Notes: generated by a model from the letters alone, not told the origin. A stretch of DNA of 64,000 bases from Megalonaias nervosa (GCA_016617855.1 JAECUM010093598.1:1-64000), one strand, 5' to 3'. Positions 11,038 to 26,000 are shown, numbered from the stretch's first letter. Made by a program: numbers and translations.

Positions 11038-14000
11038 CTTTGTATAGCGCCTAATCTTTAGAAGCTCTAAGTGCTTTACGACATTAGATAACATATAAAA
11101 ACATATATAATGATATGATTATGAAAAATAAACACCATGAAATCAGAAAACAAAAAACATGCTGAAAATAGTTATGGCGCTGACTTCCTTTGATGAAGGA
11201 TGCAATGTTTTTATTGAAGATTGTAGCGGGCATGCTTTGACGAAAAGTGCATGTGTTATTGAAGTTGCCGCCAAGGCCAACTTTGGATGACCAAACAAAT
11301 GCTCGTTTGTTACTGCAGCAGCAATGAAACTGAATGGGTCACCAAAAGAAAGAAACCATGAAAACTCGACTACATCCGAATCTAACAACCTTGGACAATT
11401 TTATCTGTGATTATGGAACAAAATTAAAATGTTTGGGTTTATTTCAATTTTCAAAGTCTTTTAAAGACCTCAGGGTAATCTGCTCGATTTTCCCAAACTT
11501 TCAAGGCCTTGAAAATGCTACTTTATTTTTCCCAAACTGTCAAAGACCTTCAACGACCGTATGAACGCTGTTAACATCTAAATTTTGCATGCTGGATTAC
11601 AAATGTTTATCTTAACAAAGTTTTCATTAGTTCAAAAATGTTGAATCTCTTGACTGGGCAAGAATTGTATAATGATGTTAACAGACTCCATTATCACCTC
11701 TGCAGTTTTGGATTTTAACCTAGAGCTAAGAAACACAAGGATTGTGCTTTGCTCGGGGTACTCTGTTCTGCATCACTTTATGGATGTCATCAACCAGTCT
11801 GTCAAAAACACACAAATAACATACAATGATCAACCAGTCTGTCAAAAACACACAAACAACATACAATGATCAACCAATCTGTCAAAAACACACAAACAAC
11901 ATACAATGATCAACCAGTCTGTAAAAAAACACACAAACAACACACAATGATTAATCACTATAAACTTCTTGAGGGGAATTAGAAATAATGTTGTGTGATA
12001 GTCTTGTAATTTTGAGAGTCAGAAATGGGTACCATGTTGTGAGGTGGTGTTATACTTCAGGGGAGTCAGAAATGGGTACCATGTTGTGAGGAAGTGTTAT
12101 ACTATTGGGAAGTCAGAAATGTGTACCATGTTGTGAGGTAGTGTTATACTTCTGGAAGGTCAGAAATGAGTACCATGTTGTGAGGTGGTGTTATACTTCA
12201 GGGGAGTCAGAAATGGGTACCATGTTGTGAGGTAGTATTATACTTCTGGGAGGTCAGAAATGTGTACCATGTTTTGAGGTAGCCCTAAACTAAGCAGATT
12301 TTTCTGTCATCTCAAATTGTTGTTGTTGTTGTTGTTGTTGTTGTAGGGCTTAATGCCATTTTTCAGCACACGATAAGCTATATATGGTGGCCAGTATTAA
12401 TGGTGGAGGAAGAAACCGGGAAATACCCGGAAAGAACCACCGACCCACGATAAGCTACTGGCAAGCTTTCTCACATATCCATATTCGCCGAATCCGAGAC
12501 TCGAACCCACGCAGACAGAGGTGAGATGGCAGTGATCCGTAACGGAGAGCGCTTTAGACCACTCGGCCACTCGGGGCCCCTCATCTCAAATTGGTATTCA
12601 TGAACATACCCACATTATACGAGACCATACTATATGAAGGGACCATGCTATAGCAAAGGATGATGCTATATGAAGGGACCATGCTACAGTGAAGGATGAT
12701 GCTGTATGGAGGGACCATGCTATAGTGAATGACAATGCTATATTAGGGGACCATTCTTTAGTGAAGAACAATGCTAACAGTGAATGACCATGATACATTC
12801 ACGGGTGATATATTAAGGGACAATGCTATATTGAAGGACAGTGCTATATTCATGGACGATGTTACATTGCGGGATCATGCTAATACCATGCTGTATTAAC
12901 ACAACATGCGAGAGTGATCATGTGGCACTCTGTTAAAAAGAATACTACATATTTCATTCCAAACTGGGTAAAAGAAAGACCATTTCATGTGGTTTTGAAA
13001 CCCACAGGGTGAGACATTTTCTTAAGCCAAAGCAAACAAGTTCTTCAAAAACTATAACAATAAAGGATTATGTGATACAATGTTCAGACTACTTGTGGAG
13101 CCTCAAAAGATATACTTACGGTTGCTGTAATTTCTTTGACAGTATCAGTATCTCCAAATTTGGCATTTTCCTGTTGAACTGTTTCTAATGATATTGCCTG
13201 ACTTTGCCTAAAACAAAAATAAAAGAAACTGTATTATATTGAACTACTGCTTGCATCAATATCAAAGTGAAAACTCTCCTAAACAGACACCCAAGGGTAA
13301 AAAAATACAACTGTGTTAAATACATACATTTTTCTTACATGCCACTTAACTCTGGACAGAGATTTTCAATGCAACAGTTTTTGCTGTTATAGGAAAATGA
13401 TTTTAATTAGTGTGAAAATACAAGTGGACAATGACAGTTAGGAAAAATCAGACTTAATGAATGAGAGAGATTGCTGTTCATTGCAGATAACAATTATGTA
13501 AGGCTGGAATACATGTTCCAACCTCAGCAGTTATCTGTAACACAGAAAAAGTGAATTCCCACCAAAATGAAGAGCTCTTTCATGCCTGAATATTAACTGG
13601 AACAAAGGGTTCAACTAAATCAAACAAATATCTTGATCTGTCCATGTGCTCTTGTTGCAAATTTTTGCAAGGTAACTTTTAATTAATTCAGCAAATTATT
13701 ACCAGACTCTAAAATTGTAATTAAAACTCAAATATGGTCTGTACATAGTACTAATATTAGTACTCCTACTTTGTGGACAGAGTACTAACATGAGTATGCA
13801 TAATCAACGGAGAAGCCAAGTTCGATTCACACCCAGCACTTTTCAGTCTACTAAAAAAATTTTGAACATGATCCTTACATATACCGAAAGAAATTAAATA
13901 ATCCTCTTATTTAATACCAGAATTGCTACATATCATTTTAGAAATATGTGTAAAATATTGTTTATCTTCTATAGTTGATATTTTCATTTAGACTGTTCAC

Positions 14001-17000
14001 CATATTAAGACTACTTCCGTTTTCAGCCTCGTTTTTTTGTGTGCCATATAAGGACATTATTCCCTTCTCTGGAAATGTAAACAGATAATAGTAATATGGA
14101 ATACATTGAATAACATATTGTAGAATACTGCATATGGCATAGTGAGCCTTATTTGAAAACAGATTACATTAGAATCTCATGTAATCGATAAAGGTGGACC
14201 TAGTACAGTTCGCATAAACACAGCATTATATAATTTACCTGATATAGGCTTAATACCTTTATTATTGGCCAAACTTCCTGAAAAACATAACTCTACTTAG
14301 GTAGTGTTTTTAACTACAGTCATCTTTTGTCTTTGACTTCTTGCAAGTGACTGATTAAGGTAGGTTTAACGTCTGCAAAAAGGGGCCCTGAGTGGCCGAG
14401 TGGTCTAAAGCGCTCACCATTATGGATCACTGCCATGTCACCTCTGCCTGCGTGGGTTCGAGTCTCAGATTCAGCCAATGTGGGTATGTGAGAAAGTTTC
14501 CCAGTAGCTTCTCGTGGGTCAGTGGTTCTTTCCAGGATTTTCTTGGGCTCTTCCTCCACCATTTGTACTGGCTGCCATGTATAACTTATCTGGTGCTGAA
14601 AATGGTGTTAAACCCTACAACAACAACAATGTCTGCAACATGTTCACTTCTAACAGAGTTCTGTGGAATGTTGTTTCTCTGCTTTAACATTAACATAACA
14701 CTACTTTAGTCTGACTATACCTCCCCTTTTGTTTGTAGCCCTCTACCCATTTCAATAACGGAAAACTTTAATGTGATAAAAAGTGCGCATATCTTAGTCG
14801 ATTCATTCATTGATTTATAATTTCTAACCTGACTGTGAACAGAGTGGCCCTAACACTAGCGTCCTCCACACCTTTCATGCTTAACGGACTTTCAATACTA
14901 ACATGGTGCCATATCGCATACACCATGGGCGAGTCTCTTTTTCTCAGACAACATTGTGACATAGTTCATCCTAATTGGTAAGTGCCAGATAATTCTGTAA
15001 AAAAGAGTTTAGAATTACATCTCTTTGCACATACGAACATAGAAATTACACCACTTTTTAAATCTAGGGGAAAGGCAAATTTGTAGTTGTCATATTTTTC
15101 CTTTGCTTGATTTGACATTGTAAATATTGGAAGCAGATGACATAGTATCTTCCTTCTGTGTACATTCATGTGTATTCCTGCTTACACCCCTTCAATGAAA
15201 ATGGACTTGTCCTGGAACTGGAAATGACTGGCAAGCATTGTCATCTTTTACAATGAAAATTTCCGTTTCTAGTGAAAAGCGCAGATGATAACAGTATAAA
15301 GGGCCCCCCTGGGCATAATCAGGTTTGAAATTATAAATCAATAAATTAACTGATTAAGTTCTGAGCATCTTTAATCTCATTCGTGCTTTTCATTTTTTAA
15401 ATCAGAAGGGGGGTTACAAACAAACGGGGAGGTATGGTCAGACTATAATACATAACAACAACATGATTGCTATTTATTACATTTTTCTCTAAAATAGGTA
15501 AGACAAAAAGTAAGGGAACCAATTTTTCCTAGTAAAATGCTTCTTACAGCCTACTTACCCAATCATAATACCTCAGGAGAACTACTACTACCCTGAAAAT
15601 CCAGGCCCCCCCCATGGTTAATGGGATCTAAAAGTTGTCTACCAACCTAGGTGGGTCAGGCAGAGTGATCTTCCCTTAGGGATAAGGATTGGCAGCAAAA
15701 TTCATGAACCTGTCAGTTACTACTGGAGCAGAAGGCATGCTCTATACGGATGTAACTGTTGGGGAGGTGGCGAGGGTGTATATGTATTATGATTGGGTAT
15801 GTATTCTCAAAGAAATATTTTACAATGAAAAATTGGTTTCTTCATTAAATATGTTACCTAATCATAATACCTTAGGAAAATAGGTAAGAGGTAGTAGGAA
15901 GGTACATCCCCTTACCCCGATGATACCATCTCCAGTCCCTTAAAGTATGTGAGACAGCTTCTAGGTAACCTGTCGGAGCACAGCTTGAAATAGGGAAAAA
16001 TTCCCTCTCCCCCCCTCCCCCAAGCAAATCCAGTGGAAGTCATGAAGCTGCGCCTTAAGAAACCATCAATCGACCTGTAAGGGTGACCTGTTCAGCTGTG
16101 TCTTAAGAAACTGTCAATTGACCTGTAAGGGTGACTTGTTCAGCTGCGTCTTAAGAAACCGTCAATCGATCTGTAAGGGTGACCTGTTCAGCTGCGTCTT
16201 AAGAAACCGTCAATCGACCTGTAAGGGTGACCTGTTCAGCTGCATCTTAAGAAACCGTCAATTTGACCTGTAAGGGTGACCTGTTCAGCTGTGGATACAG
16301 GTCCTACCATATAGAACTAGACCCTCTGGGATGACAGATCTCAGAGATAAAAGCGAGAGAATGTGGACTCCAATCTCCATCCTATGGCTTAAAAGATGCT
16401 GGCTAGAGAACAGTTCCAGTCGAATGTTATGCTGGTGGCAACTGCTCTAACCTTGTGAGCCAAAATTTGAGCTGGAGTTATTTCTCAATAAGCAGAGCGA
16501 TTAAACCACTTAATCCATGATGAGATAGTCTAAACCCACTTAATCCATGATGAGATAGTCTAAACCCACTTAATCCATGATGAGATAGTCTATGTTCATA
16601 TATCCTCCTGTTCTTCTTCAGAGTTAAAAATAGGCACAATCTCCCTCAACGCAGTGGTTCTTTTCTATTAAGGTACCACTTCAAAGCCTGAACTGGGTCT
16701 TGTAGGTGGTTTTGAGCTGACATGTCCAGACTAGACAGTGATTTTATGAGGAAAGTCTGGTTACCCATGGAAGGCAGCATGTTTTTTGGTGATGAAAGAG
16801 GTTACCATCATAAGGAAGACTGACCCATCTTGTCAGAACTGCATGTAATTCAGGTCTGCTGATAGGACATGTACTCGCTAATTCTGCCTGCCATCACTAA
16901 TGCCAAGAGGAGCAGCTCTTGTATGAAAGGTGCACCAGAGATGCCGTTCAGAGTGGTTCAGAAGATGTCTTATTCAGCCAGGTTAATACCCAAGATAGGT

Positions 17001-20000
17001 TCCACTTTGGGCACAGGACTAACATTTTTGTCCGTGTATACTCAGAGATGGAGAGAAGTTGGACAAGTCCTTCTTTTGTCTGATAACGTCACTTCCATGG
17101 TAACAAAAGGTGTCAGTGATCATGGGGTGGTAACCTTTTATTGTAGTTGGCGCAAACTTTCTCTCTTTGAAGAGCCAGAGAAAGTTAGCTATTGAAGTAT
17201 AGATGCCTGTTCGTCTGTGCACCACTGGGTGAAAACATGCCATTTGCTTTTGTAATAGAGGGCTTCTTGGTAAAGGAATTCTCTCCACAACTGGTTTTGA
17301 GAATTTCTGAGGGTCTGTTTAATATGATCCAGATGAGCAGGTTCAGTAGCTTTGGGTAGAGAATGAAACAATGCCATTTTGGTTGTTTGAGGAGATAAGA
17401 GAAAATCCTAATTTTCTGAAGACTTTACTTTGTGAGATTGATGAAGTCACTAATCCACGGCTTCTCCCATCTGAATGGTGCACTGAGGATAATCCAATGC
17501 TCTGATTCTCTTGCTTTCTGGAATCAGAGGTATTGGAGGGCATCCAGGCCATTCCAATCTATCAACAGAGTGTTGACTGCCCAGACTTTTGATTCTGGGA
17601 CAAGAGATACAAGGTTGGGAATTTGGTATTCCACCTTGTCGCAAACAGGTCCACCAATGGTTGGTCCTATCGGGTACATATCTGAGTGAAAACTGAGGGA
17701 TGAAGGGACCATTCTGTCTGTATTAGTTGATTGTTCCAGGACAAAGACCTGGCTAGCATGTTAGGCATCCCGGGATATGGTGAACTTGTACTTGGATTTG
17801 TTGTTAACAACACCACGTTAGAAAGTCCTACACCAGGACGCAAGAGTCTGGGACTTCGTTCCTCCTTGTCATTTGAGATCAGTCACCACTGTAGAGTAAT
17901 CAGACAGAATGTGAACTCCCTTCCCATTAAAACAGTCCTGCTACCAGTAAAAGGCTTTCACAATGGCTCTCATCTCCATAAGATCTTGTTCATGGGGAGA
18001 CCATGCACCACTGGCTTCCCAAAAGGATGTAGTATGTGGGCTCCCACAGCCTTCTATACTTGCATAGGTACAGACTGTAATCTCAGAAGGTTATACTTGC
18101 AGAGGTATATCCGCCATGAGTCAAGTTAGGTTGCCTCAATTGTGTGCAGATGGTGCCTCAACTGCATGCAGATGGTGAGAGGTTGGTTCAGTTGGCAAAC
18201 TTTTGGACTACATTGTGACAGAATAATCATTCGTAATAGGCACATAAAATGGCAACTTACGACAATGAGGCCCACTGCCACATTAAGCAAGCCTTGTAGG
18301 AAAAGGAATTCTCATGCAGACAGAATTTTCCTCAAAAGTAAAGAAACCCAGGTTGGTAAGCAGTGTAACAAGGGTTATCATGCCATGCTGATGTTTCACT
18401 AGGATATTGTTCTGGTAACTTGATGTTGCTGCCATAAAATGGTCCAGACATGTGCCATTACTTGATTCATCAGATGAGTGAAGATCCATGGGCTGATGTT
18501 GTCCCAGTGAGAGTGCCCTGAATTGGCAGATGATGTTATAAGCGAATCGCACAAACACCCTGAAGGCCTTGTGAATAGGGAGATGAGGGTATGCATCTTT
18601 AACATGCACACTGATGGTGAAGTCTTCCTCTTTAAAGGCATTCAAAATGAGTTATGGTGTTTCTATTAAAAACCAAGGGGCATGAATGAATTGATTAAGA
18701 GCACTTAGATTGATAACCAGATGCAGAGTGCCATTGGCCTTTGAGACCAAGAAAAGTCTGGAATAAAACCCTGAAGAATTTCTTACTACAATGTGGTGGT
18801 TATTAATGGGTCCGTTAGGATGTTTTTAACTGCAGGGATTCTGAGCACAGAAGAAGGAGTGTGAAAAGTGATGCAGAGTTCCTTGGAAACCACTTCTCAA
18901 GTCCATGGATCATTGTGGCAAATCTTGTCCCATTCAGCAGCAAAGAATTGGAGCCTTCCACCAACGGCATGTGTGGAAAGAGTGGAGTGGAGATGATGTT
19001 CTTTTCTTAAAGGAGACATTCGGAAGGAGAAACATTGGAACAAACGATAGAACCCTCTCAGTGCTTTATCCACTCTGGTTTGCAAGAACTGTGGCTTTCA
19101 CTTGGTGTAGCTCTAATAGGACGGTGTTCAGAGGTTTGAGTCCTACGTGTGGCCCTTGGGTCCTTTTGTTGATTTTCCATACTATCACTGTATCGGTTCT
19201 GTAGTTGCAGGGGAGAAAAATTAGTCTCCTTGATAGTTTGTTTGCAGACTTCTTCAAGCTGGCTGTTAAACAGAAGGTAAAGGCTGTTATCACAGCTTGG
19301 CCTTATCGTGTTCCACTAATTATAAATTGTAGATACGGTTACCGCATTGGCCAATGTGTGTTGAGTGGTTCTGAGTACTCGAGCCATTCTTGAGACGGAC
19401 TCCCATGTATGCCATGTGCCTATCAACTGATAGTGAAGGCTTGTCAGAATGTGATTCTCCCAACCTGCAGAAGTTGGTCTCTTCCATTTCATTACAAGAT
19501 CAACTGATGCTGGAGCTCTGGTCCAGGTTGTTGATGCAGTGGGAGGAGGAGCCCAGAACTCCGGGGGACAAAGGTGGAAAACATCCTCAATGAAGGCTTG
19601 CAAGGGTGAATCTTCCCATGAACATGCAACATCTTCTTGGTTGCACAAGGTGAGGCTAAGGCCTCCTGTAATGCTTGAAACTTAGTTGGCAGAGAATGAC
19701 AGTTTGCTGCTCACTAAACTCATAGAACACCCTGAATTAAAAATTGTGACTTCAAGAGTCTCTTCTCATGGCAGAGTGTAAAGTGTAGAGAGATTTGCAA
19801 AGCAACATCTGTTAAAACATGAGGAAATAATCTTGGCATCAAGTTGAATGTGTGTCTTGAAGCAGTGTGTGGTTTAAGCTGGTCCCTATACATGCAAGTC
19901 GGGTAAGATGTATTAGAAGCTGGGCTGTTTGTGATTGAGCTAATAATATTGTTGTTTTGGCCCCTGGAGTATGGCTTAGGCTGGTCACAACAGAAATAGG

Positions 20001-23000
20001 CCATCTGTATGGGGAGTATGTCAATAGGCCATCTGTGTGGGGAGTATGTCAATAGGCCATCTGTGTGGGGAGTATGTCAATAGGCCATCTGTGAGGGGAG
20101 TATGTCATCAGGATCATCAGGCTGGGATGGGTTAAGGGATGTTCGATCCATGTAATTTGTCCGTATGTCTGCTGAGCAAGAGTGAACTTGGCTGTTTATT
20201 TAGCTCTTTCACTCACTGTTCTGCAACAGAAATAAAGTTGAACCCTGAGAAGGCAAGGCAGGTAGGAGTTGACAATAATGCTGAGTCCTGTGGTTGTGAC
20301 TTGGGTGCCAGAGCTGTTTCGAAGTGTGTCAATGTCCGGCGCTTTGTGGCTGAAGAGTAAGGGTTGACTTATCTTCCTTGTCCACCAGACATTCTCACAC
20401 TGAGGAAAGGTAAGCATGCAGACTGGTGATGCCTTTGTCAGTAGCTGTGCGTTTTTATGCTTTGCCCATAGTTCTATTCTATAAGACAAATAAAGCAAAA
20501 CATAAAACTCTAGTCCTACACCTGACTTTAGAATGCAATGTTGATGCAGAGATAAATATTAAAAAGTTGACCCAGAAATTGATAAAGACAGTCTAATAAA
20601 GCAATGAAGAGTACAGGTAAAATATAATGACAATATCACCTGTAGGAAGAAGTATAAACCTGTGGGTATACACCTGTGTTGTTTGAATACAGAAGGGCAC
20701 AGAGCAATATCAAATCATGGTTACCTGGATAGCAGATGATCTTAATTACAATACTACCTTTTAGGAAGGTTAAGGATGGAATGTACTGTAGAATCATTGA
20801 AGCATCGCATTCCAAGGCTAAGGATACAGTGGTACAGGAAACTCACCTGTTTGTACCAGTAATGATAGAATTATACACGCATAAGGAATTTCTTATAGGC
20901 ATAACGACATGCAAGCATTTAAATATAGTAGCCCGAACCTATCTAGTGATGTCACATGGGCGACCCGTGCGAGACTCTAAGTGCTCTTTAAATATGATGG
21001 AATGCTTATGCAGATAAACATGACTTGCGTGTCACCTATAGAAACATGCATGAGCAAGATGCGACTGAGTAAACTGTGTATAGAAAGCTGACCTGGACTT
21101 GTCCAACCAAAGCAGAAGCAATAAAGGAATGTACACAAGTGTCTATATTACACACAAAACCCTTTACATAAAAGGGAACTGAGGCACTATTATAGATGCT
21201 TACAAAATAGGTGTGACAGTATCCATTATGAGACAATTACCAACAGGGAAAAAGGCCCACAGGATGCCTGTTCAAGTAAAAGCATTGAAGTTTGGTACCT
21301 GGATGCTACAAATGCCTTGGAATAGAAACTCACTGATATGTACCCGTTTGTGATGGAATTACACATATATTAGGGTTTTTTTTACAAGTGTTAGAGATTT
21401 ACACGTACACCACTCCCTCGATAACTCGCGCCCTGATAACTCGCGAACCCGCTTATAATGCGGGGTCAGGCATGGATCCCAATTTTTAAACCAGAAAATG
21501 CCAAAAAATTGATCCCTACTGGTTGAACTTGAAGAAAATCGCGATCGAAATTGGTAACGGAAACTTGATATACTGCTCCTTTTATCGTCGAAAACAGTAG
21601 ATAGGACCTGGAAATTTAATCAACATTATGAAATAATGACTTTTAATAAGAAGACATGTAATTTGTTACATTTTCTTTTCAAACAACATTCTTAGTAAAC
21701 CGCAATTAACGATATTCAAGGACATTTCAATCAATGAAAATGTCACTTACGTCAAGTGGAGGCAGTACTTTAATAAATAAATACTAATTGAATAAATTTT
21801 TTTATCAATTGAAATTTGTGTTCTAGTTCTATCTTTTAGTTCCTTTCAAGCGTAATCATCATAATGCAATGTGTCCTCTTGTAATTAAACATAAAATGTA
21901 TCAATCTACTGTAACAGCTATGTCCGTGAGCGTTTCACTGAGAACCTAATAAAGTGCCCACCGTGTTTTGATATCGGACTAGCAGAAGCATCTGTTGTAT
22001 TGTTGCACTAAATAAAAAGAGGGCCTCGTTTTCTATTATCATGTTAATTACGTCTTCTGAATCAAATAAAGCAGGTGGAATTGAAAAAAAAAATCAAAAG
22101 GCATACAAATCCTACATGCTTAAGAACCAGTGGCACCGGTCATATGTTGGGTAACTCATTTCATTTGATTAATTGAACACTGTGATACATTTTATTGTGT
22201 ACATATCTAATTAAACTATCTTAAAAATTACCTACTCAATCATAAATGTGATTAAAGATAGCAAGGCAGCCAAGCGAAATGAGTACTTCGTAAAATAATG
22301 AGCTTTGTTTCACAAATACAGATCGTTGTGGGAAAAACGAGTTTCAGAGAATTCTTGAATTCGCACGTAGAGATATCCTCAAGCATGATAGGAAGTTTTA
22401 CTATTACTTTTGCAATGAAATCACGGCAAGAATACTTTACTAATTGAAAAATACAAAAATTGAATTTTGACGTAGACGATTGTCCGACAAAATAAATGTT
22501 ACATGTTTTTGATAAAAAGGAATCTTGTCTGGTAGTGTATCAACAGTTAGTCTGGTTCCCTGCTCCGTACACTCCTAGTTTCATAAAATACTATTATACA
22601 ACACTCCGGGAACCAGACTAATCAACAAAACAAAAAGCCATGACGTAATACACGAATGTTCTCGCATACCGTGTTTGGGTGTTGAAACCAGTTGCAATCA
22701 TGTTATCGATCTTTCAGATGTTGGACATTTTGAAAATAAATGTGATATATAGATAATAACGAACAACTTCATCAGAAAAAGCGCTTTATTGACGATTTTT
22801 CTCGACTCGATTATAAAACGAGGATTCAGCCAATAAACAGCCCAGTTCCCCCTCCCCTCAACCCCAACCATGTGGTTTCCTGGATGTCTAAAGGGTTTTT
22901 TGGAGGTCCCTTGGTAACTCGCACCCTCGCTTATAGTGCGGTCTGTGTTTTTGGACCTCGACGTGCACGAGTTATCAAGGGAGAGGTGTACATAAAATAA

Positions 23001-26000
23001 TTACAGCCAGAACTTAAAGTGAAGTTGCTTAGGCTCCCTGTGCATGTACCTAAATGTGTGATGTTGACAAAGCGTTAGCAAATTGTAAAGGCAGATTTTT
23101 GTCAGCAGAGGAAGAGAAAAAGTTGGAAATACAGAATATTTTCCTTAGAAGTGAAAAACTCCTCCAGCTTGTAATGGTACATCTTCCACACTGATTCTGG
23201 CTTTTGCAAGGTGTCTCGTGATAAGAGTGTGTTTCTTGGCACGAGCAGCAGTAGTAACTGATAGGTTCATGGATTTTGCCATCAATCCTTATACCTAAGA
23301 GGAGATCACTCTGCCTGACCACCACCTAGGTTGGCAGACAACTTTTAGCTCCCTTTAACTAAATGTAATTTCTTGGGGGGGGGGCTGGATCTTCGAGGTA
23401 GTAGTAGTTCTCCTAAGGTATTATGATTGGGTAATGTATTTAAAGAAGAAATCATAGTACTGATACAAATATTGTTTCAGACAGGCATAAATTAGAAATT
23501 ATAAAATTATAATTCCTGTTTCAAACAACAAGGACATTAAATCTGGCAAATAAGCATCTAACAACACTTAAAAGCCACGATGGCTCAGTGGCTAAGGGCC
23601 TAGACACGTGATCAGAAGGGTGTGGGTTTAATTCCCACCATCGGATCAGTGTGGATTGGCTACTGTGGTATGTCCTTGTACAAGACACTTTACTTTACTC
23701 AGTATAACATGACCTTCAGGGTGTTACTGTGCAAAAATTATCAAAATATCAAACCAAACCAAACTTACAACACTTCATTTAATTGACTTTTCGACTTCTG
23801 CAAGTTGGGTAAAAATATTTCCATCACTCCATGGGCCATGCACTCAATTACTCTTGGATCCACTGGAACACTGCTTTCTGTAAATCAAGTAAAATATTTC
23901 CATGAATATGAGTCACTCAGTTTTGAAAGGATCTTGTATCAAATGAGTATAACTTACAAGGAAGAATTAATTGACGTTTTGGGAGTTCTTATATTATAGA
24001 TGATTTTAAATAAATAAAAAATTTGACTAAGAAGTTATGTTTCTAAAACCATTTTAAAAACGTGCCCAAGAAGTTATGTTTCTAAAACCATTCTGAAAAC
24101 TGGATCAAGAAGTTATTGTTTCTAAAACCATTCTGGGTCCTTGGGCCTAATTGAACTTAAAATGTACTTGAGGTATAAAATGCAGTCCGAAAAGTAAAAA
24201 AAAAAAAACAAGTTAAAAAATTTATAACAATTTGAAGATCACTATAATGGTATAATAATCCAATCAGGTTTTTTACTAATAAAACATGTACACTGTATAC
24301 CAAATTTAATTGTCTGTCTGGAGTGATATTTTTCATGCCATATATACTCATTAGTCAAGACCATTAGCAAGCAGTACATACACTGAGCTGCCAACAAATA
24401 ATATGCTGGCAGTCCAAGATGCATATTGTTTGTTATACTGATCATTTCTAACAAACTGCACAGACCCAGATCTGTCAGTGCATTATGTGATAGTGGACCT
24501 GGCTCCGTATAGTTTGTTGCCTGGACTCTACCTACATGCAAGTACATACAGTAATTGTTTTAACAAGTTTTGAGGTTTAAAAAAGTCCAAACTTTTCACT
24601 GAAAAAAATCCAAAAACTATTACTTAAGGTAAAAAATGTTTAAAAAAATAGAATAATTGCTGCAATGGCCTACAAAATCTAGTCAACTTACCAACACATA
24701 AATGCTGCCAAATTTAATTTTTCTACCTTGTGTGTTTTTTGTTACCATGTATAGTTGCTTATAAGTCAAGTCCAATTGCAAACTGCACAGACCCAGATCT
24801 GTTGTCACATAATGCACCAGAAGATATGGGTCTGTGCAGTTTGTGAGGTGTAATCAGTAGAACAAACAATATATACCCATGTCTGCAAGTGCATTATGCT
24901 ATGATAGATCAGGATCTATATTGTTTGCAATTTGACTTGACTTGTGAGTATATACAGTAAACCATCCTAAAAAAACTGAAGCAAAAAACAATTTGTAATG
25001 GCCTGAAAGTGAATCATTAAATGCATACAAATATGCTATAAAAATTTCTCTTTGTTTCATTGAGAATTATCTGTATAATCTTGCTTGTCATGATGTACAC
25101 ACAGATGGATGTACAGATGGACAGGACAAATTCAAGATGCAATATTGCCAGCTGTTCATAGTAATGAAAATTTGATGTAAATGTAAAAGTGAATGAGTTC
25201 TTCATTTCTATTGATTTGTTAAATACAGTGAAAACTTTGTTTTTAACTCTAGCATAATGAATGCTATGATAAAACACTGTACCAAAAAAGACAAAAGATT
25301 ACATTTTCCTATCTTGACAATAATGACTATAAAATTTAATATTATTTAATATAAAATTATTATAAAATTAGGTTTTAATGGACAAATTTATTAACCCTTG
25401 GAGTCCATTTTAAATGGATTCTAATATACAATATTTAAATACCTGGAGTTCATTTTAAATAAGTTCCCATATACGATATTTAAATACTTGAAGTTCATTT
25501 TAAATGGGTTCCCATACACAGTATTTAACTACTTGTAGTCCATTTTACATGGGTTCCCATATACAGTATTTAACTACTTGTAGTCCATTTTAAATGGGTT
25601 CCCATATACAGTATTTAACTACCTGTAGTCCATTTTACATGGGTTCCCATATACAACCATATTTAACTACTTGTATTCCATTTTACATGGGTTCCAATAT
25701 ACAGTATTTAACTAATCGAACTCCATTTAAAAAGGCGTCCCCATATACAGTATTTAACTTCTTGTAGTCAATTTTAAATGGGTTCCCATATACAATATTC
25801 ATATTTGCTACTGTGATGTAAAGCTGAATTTCCAAGAAGAATTGGATAATTTGAAAACTGTGAAAACAATAACAGATACTTGTATGAATACCTCTTACAA
25901 TGTTTCCTAAAAATCATATTTTAAAAATCTCTACCACAATGGTTCAATGTGACAAAGCAATGCATGTGATCTGCCCAAATTTTAACCAATTTATAATAAA

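Larger units (their letters stand above)
7372..11570 (-). mobile_element. hAT-like DNA transposon with BED-finger transposase
   Basis: The element begins CAGGTTCAAAC at 7372 and ends ...TATGAACGCTG at 11570; read inward, both ends are CAG-GTTC-like, and the subterminal regions share TTTCCCAAACTTTCAA-type motifs. The direct repeat TTAAC lies at 7367-7371 and 11571-11575, a 5-bp target duplication. It carries one minus-strand transposase pseudogene (7693-10698). It sits in BLOC1S6 intron 3. The terminal repeats are imperfect, so the exact ends are inference supported by the matching TTAAC. Confidence 0.72.
15550..23445 (-). mobile_element. DIRS-like (tyrosine recombinase) retrotransposon, copy A
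   Basis: Inverted terminal repeats of about 190-215 bp (15550-15740 and the complement of 23230-23445) enclose, in minus-strand order, a gag-like region, RT-RNase H remnants (about 19085-17430) and a tyrosine recombinase remnant (17377-16660). An internal block at 15780-15880 carries both ends of the repeat in opposite orientations, as the internal complementary region of DIRS elements does. There is no LTR or integrase. All frames are broken. A pogo/Tigger-like element (21408-22988) is nested near the 5' side. The whole lies in BLOC1S6 intron 2. The sister copy is at about 51350-57125. Confidence 0.8.

Noticed and set aside
13321..13370. Extra BLOC1S6 exon on the minus strand
   Set aside because: Splice-like edges exist, but exon 2 to exon 3 already join in phase and the peptide does not resemble pallidin.
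14381..14470. tRNA-Leu/Ser gene
   Set aside because: A and B boxes are present, but there is no complete cloverleaf or acceptor stem, and the same head occurs in several SINE copies with a common body.
17432..18402. Several plus frames of 85-132 codons
   Set aside because: Antisense to the DIRS copy A RT-RNase H remnants; no domain of their own.
23050..23325. 91-codon minus frame with a Cys/His cluster (YYCCSCQETHSYHE)
   Set aside because: It overlaps the DIRS inverted terminal repeat, and the same sequence at 15700 is closed; the cluster is a repeat artefact rather than a zinc finger gene.
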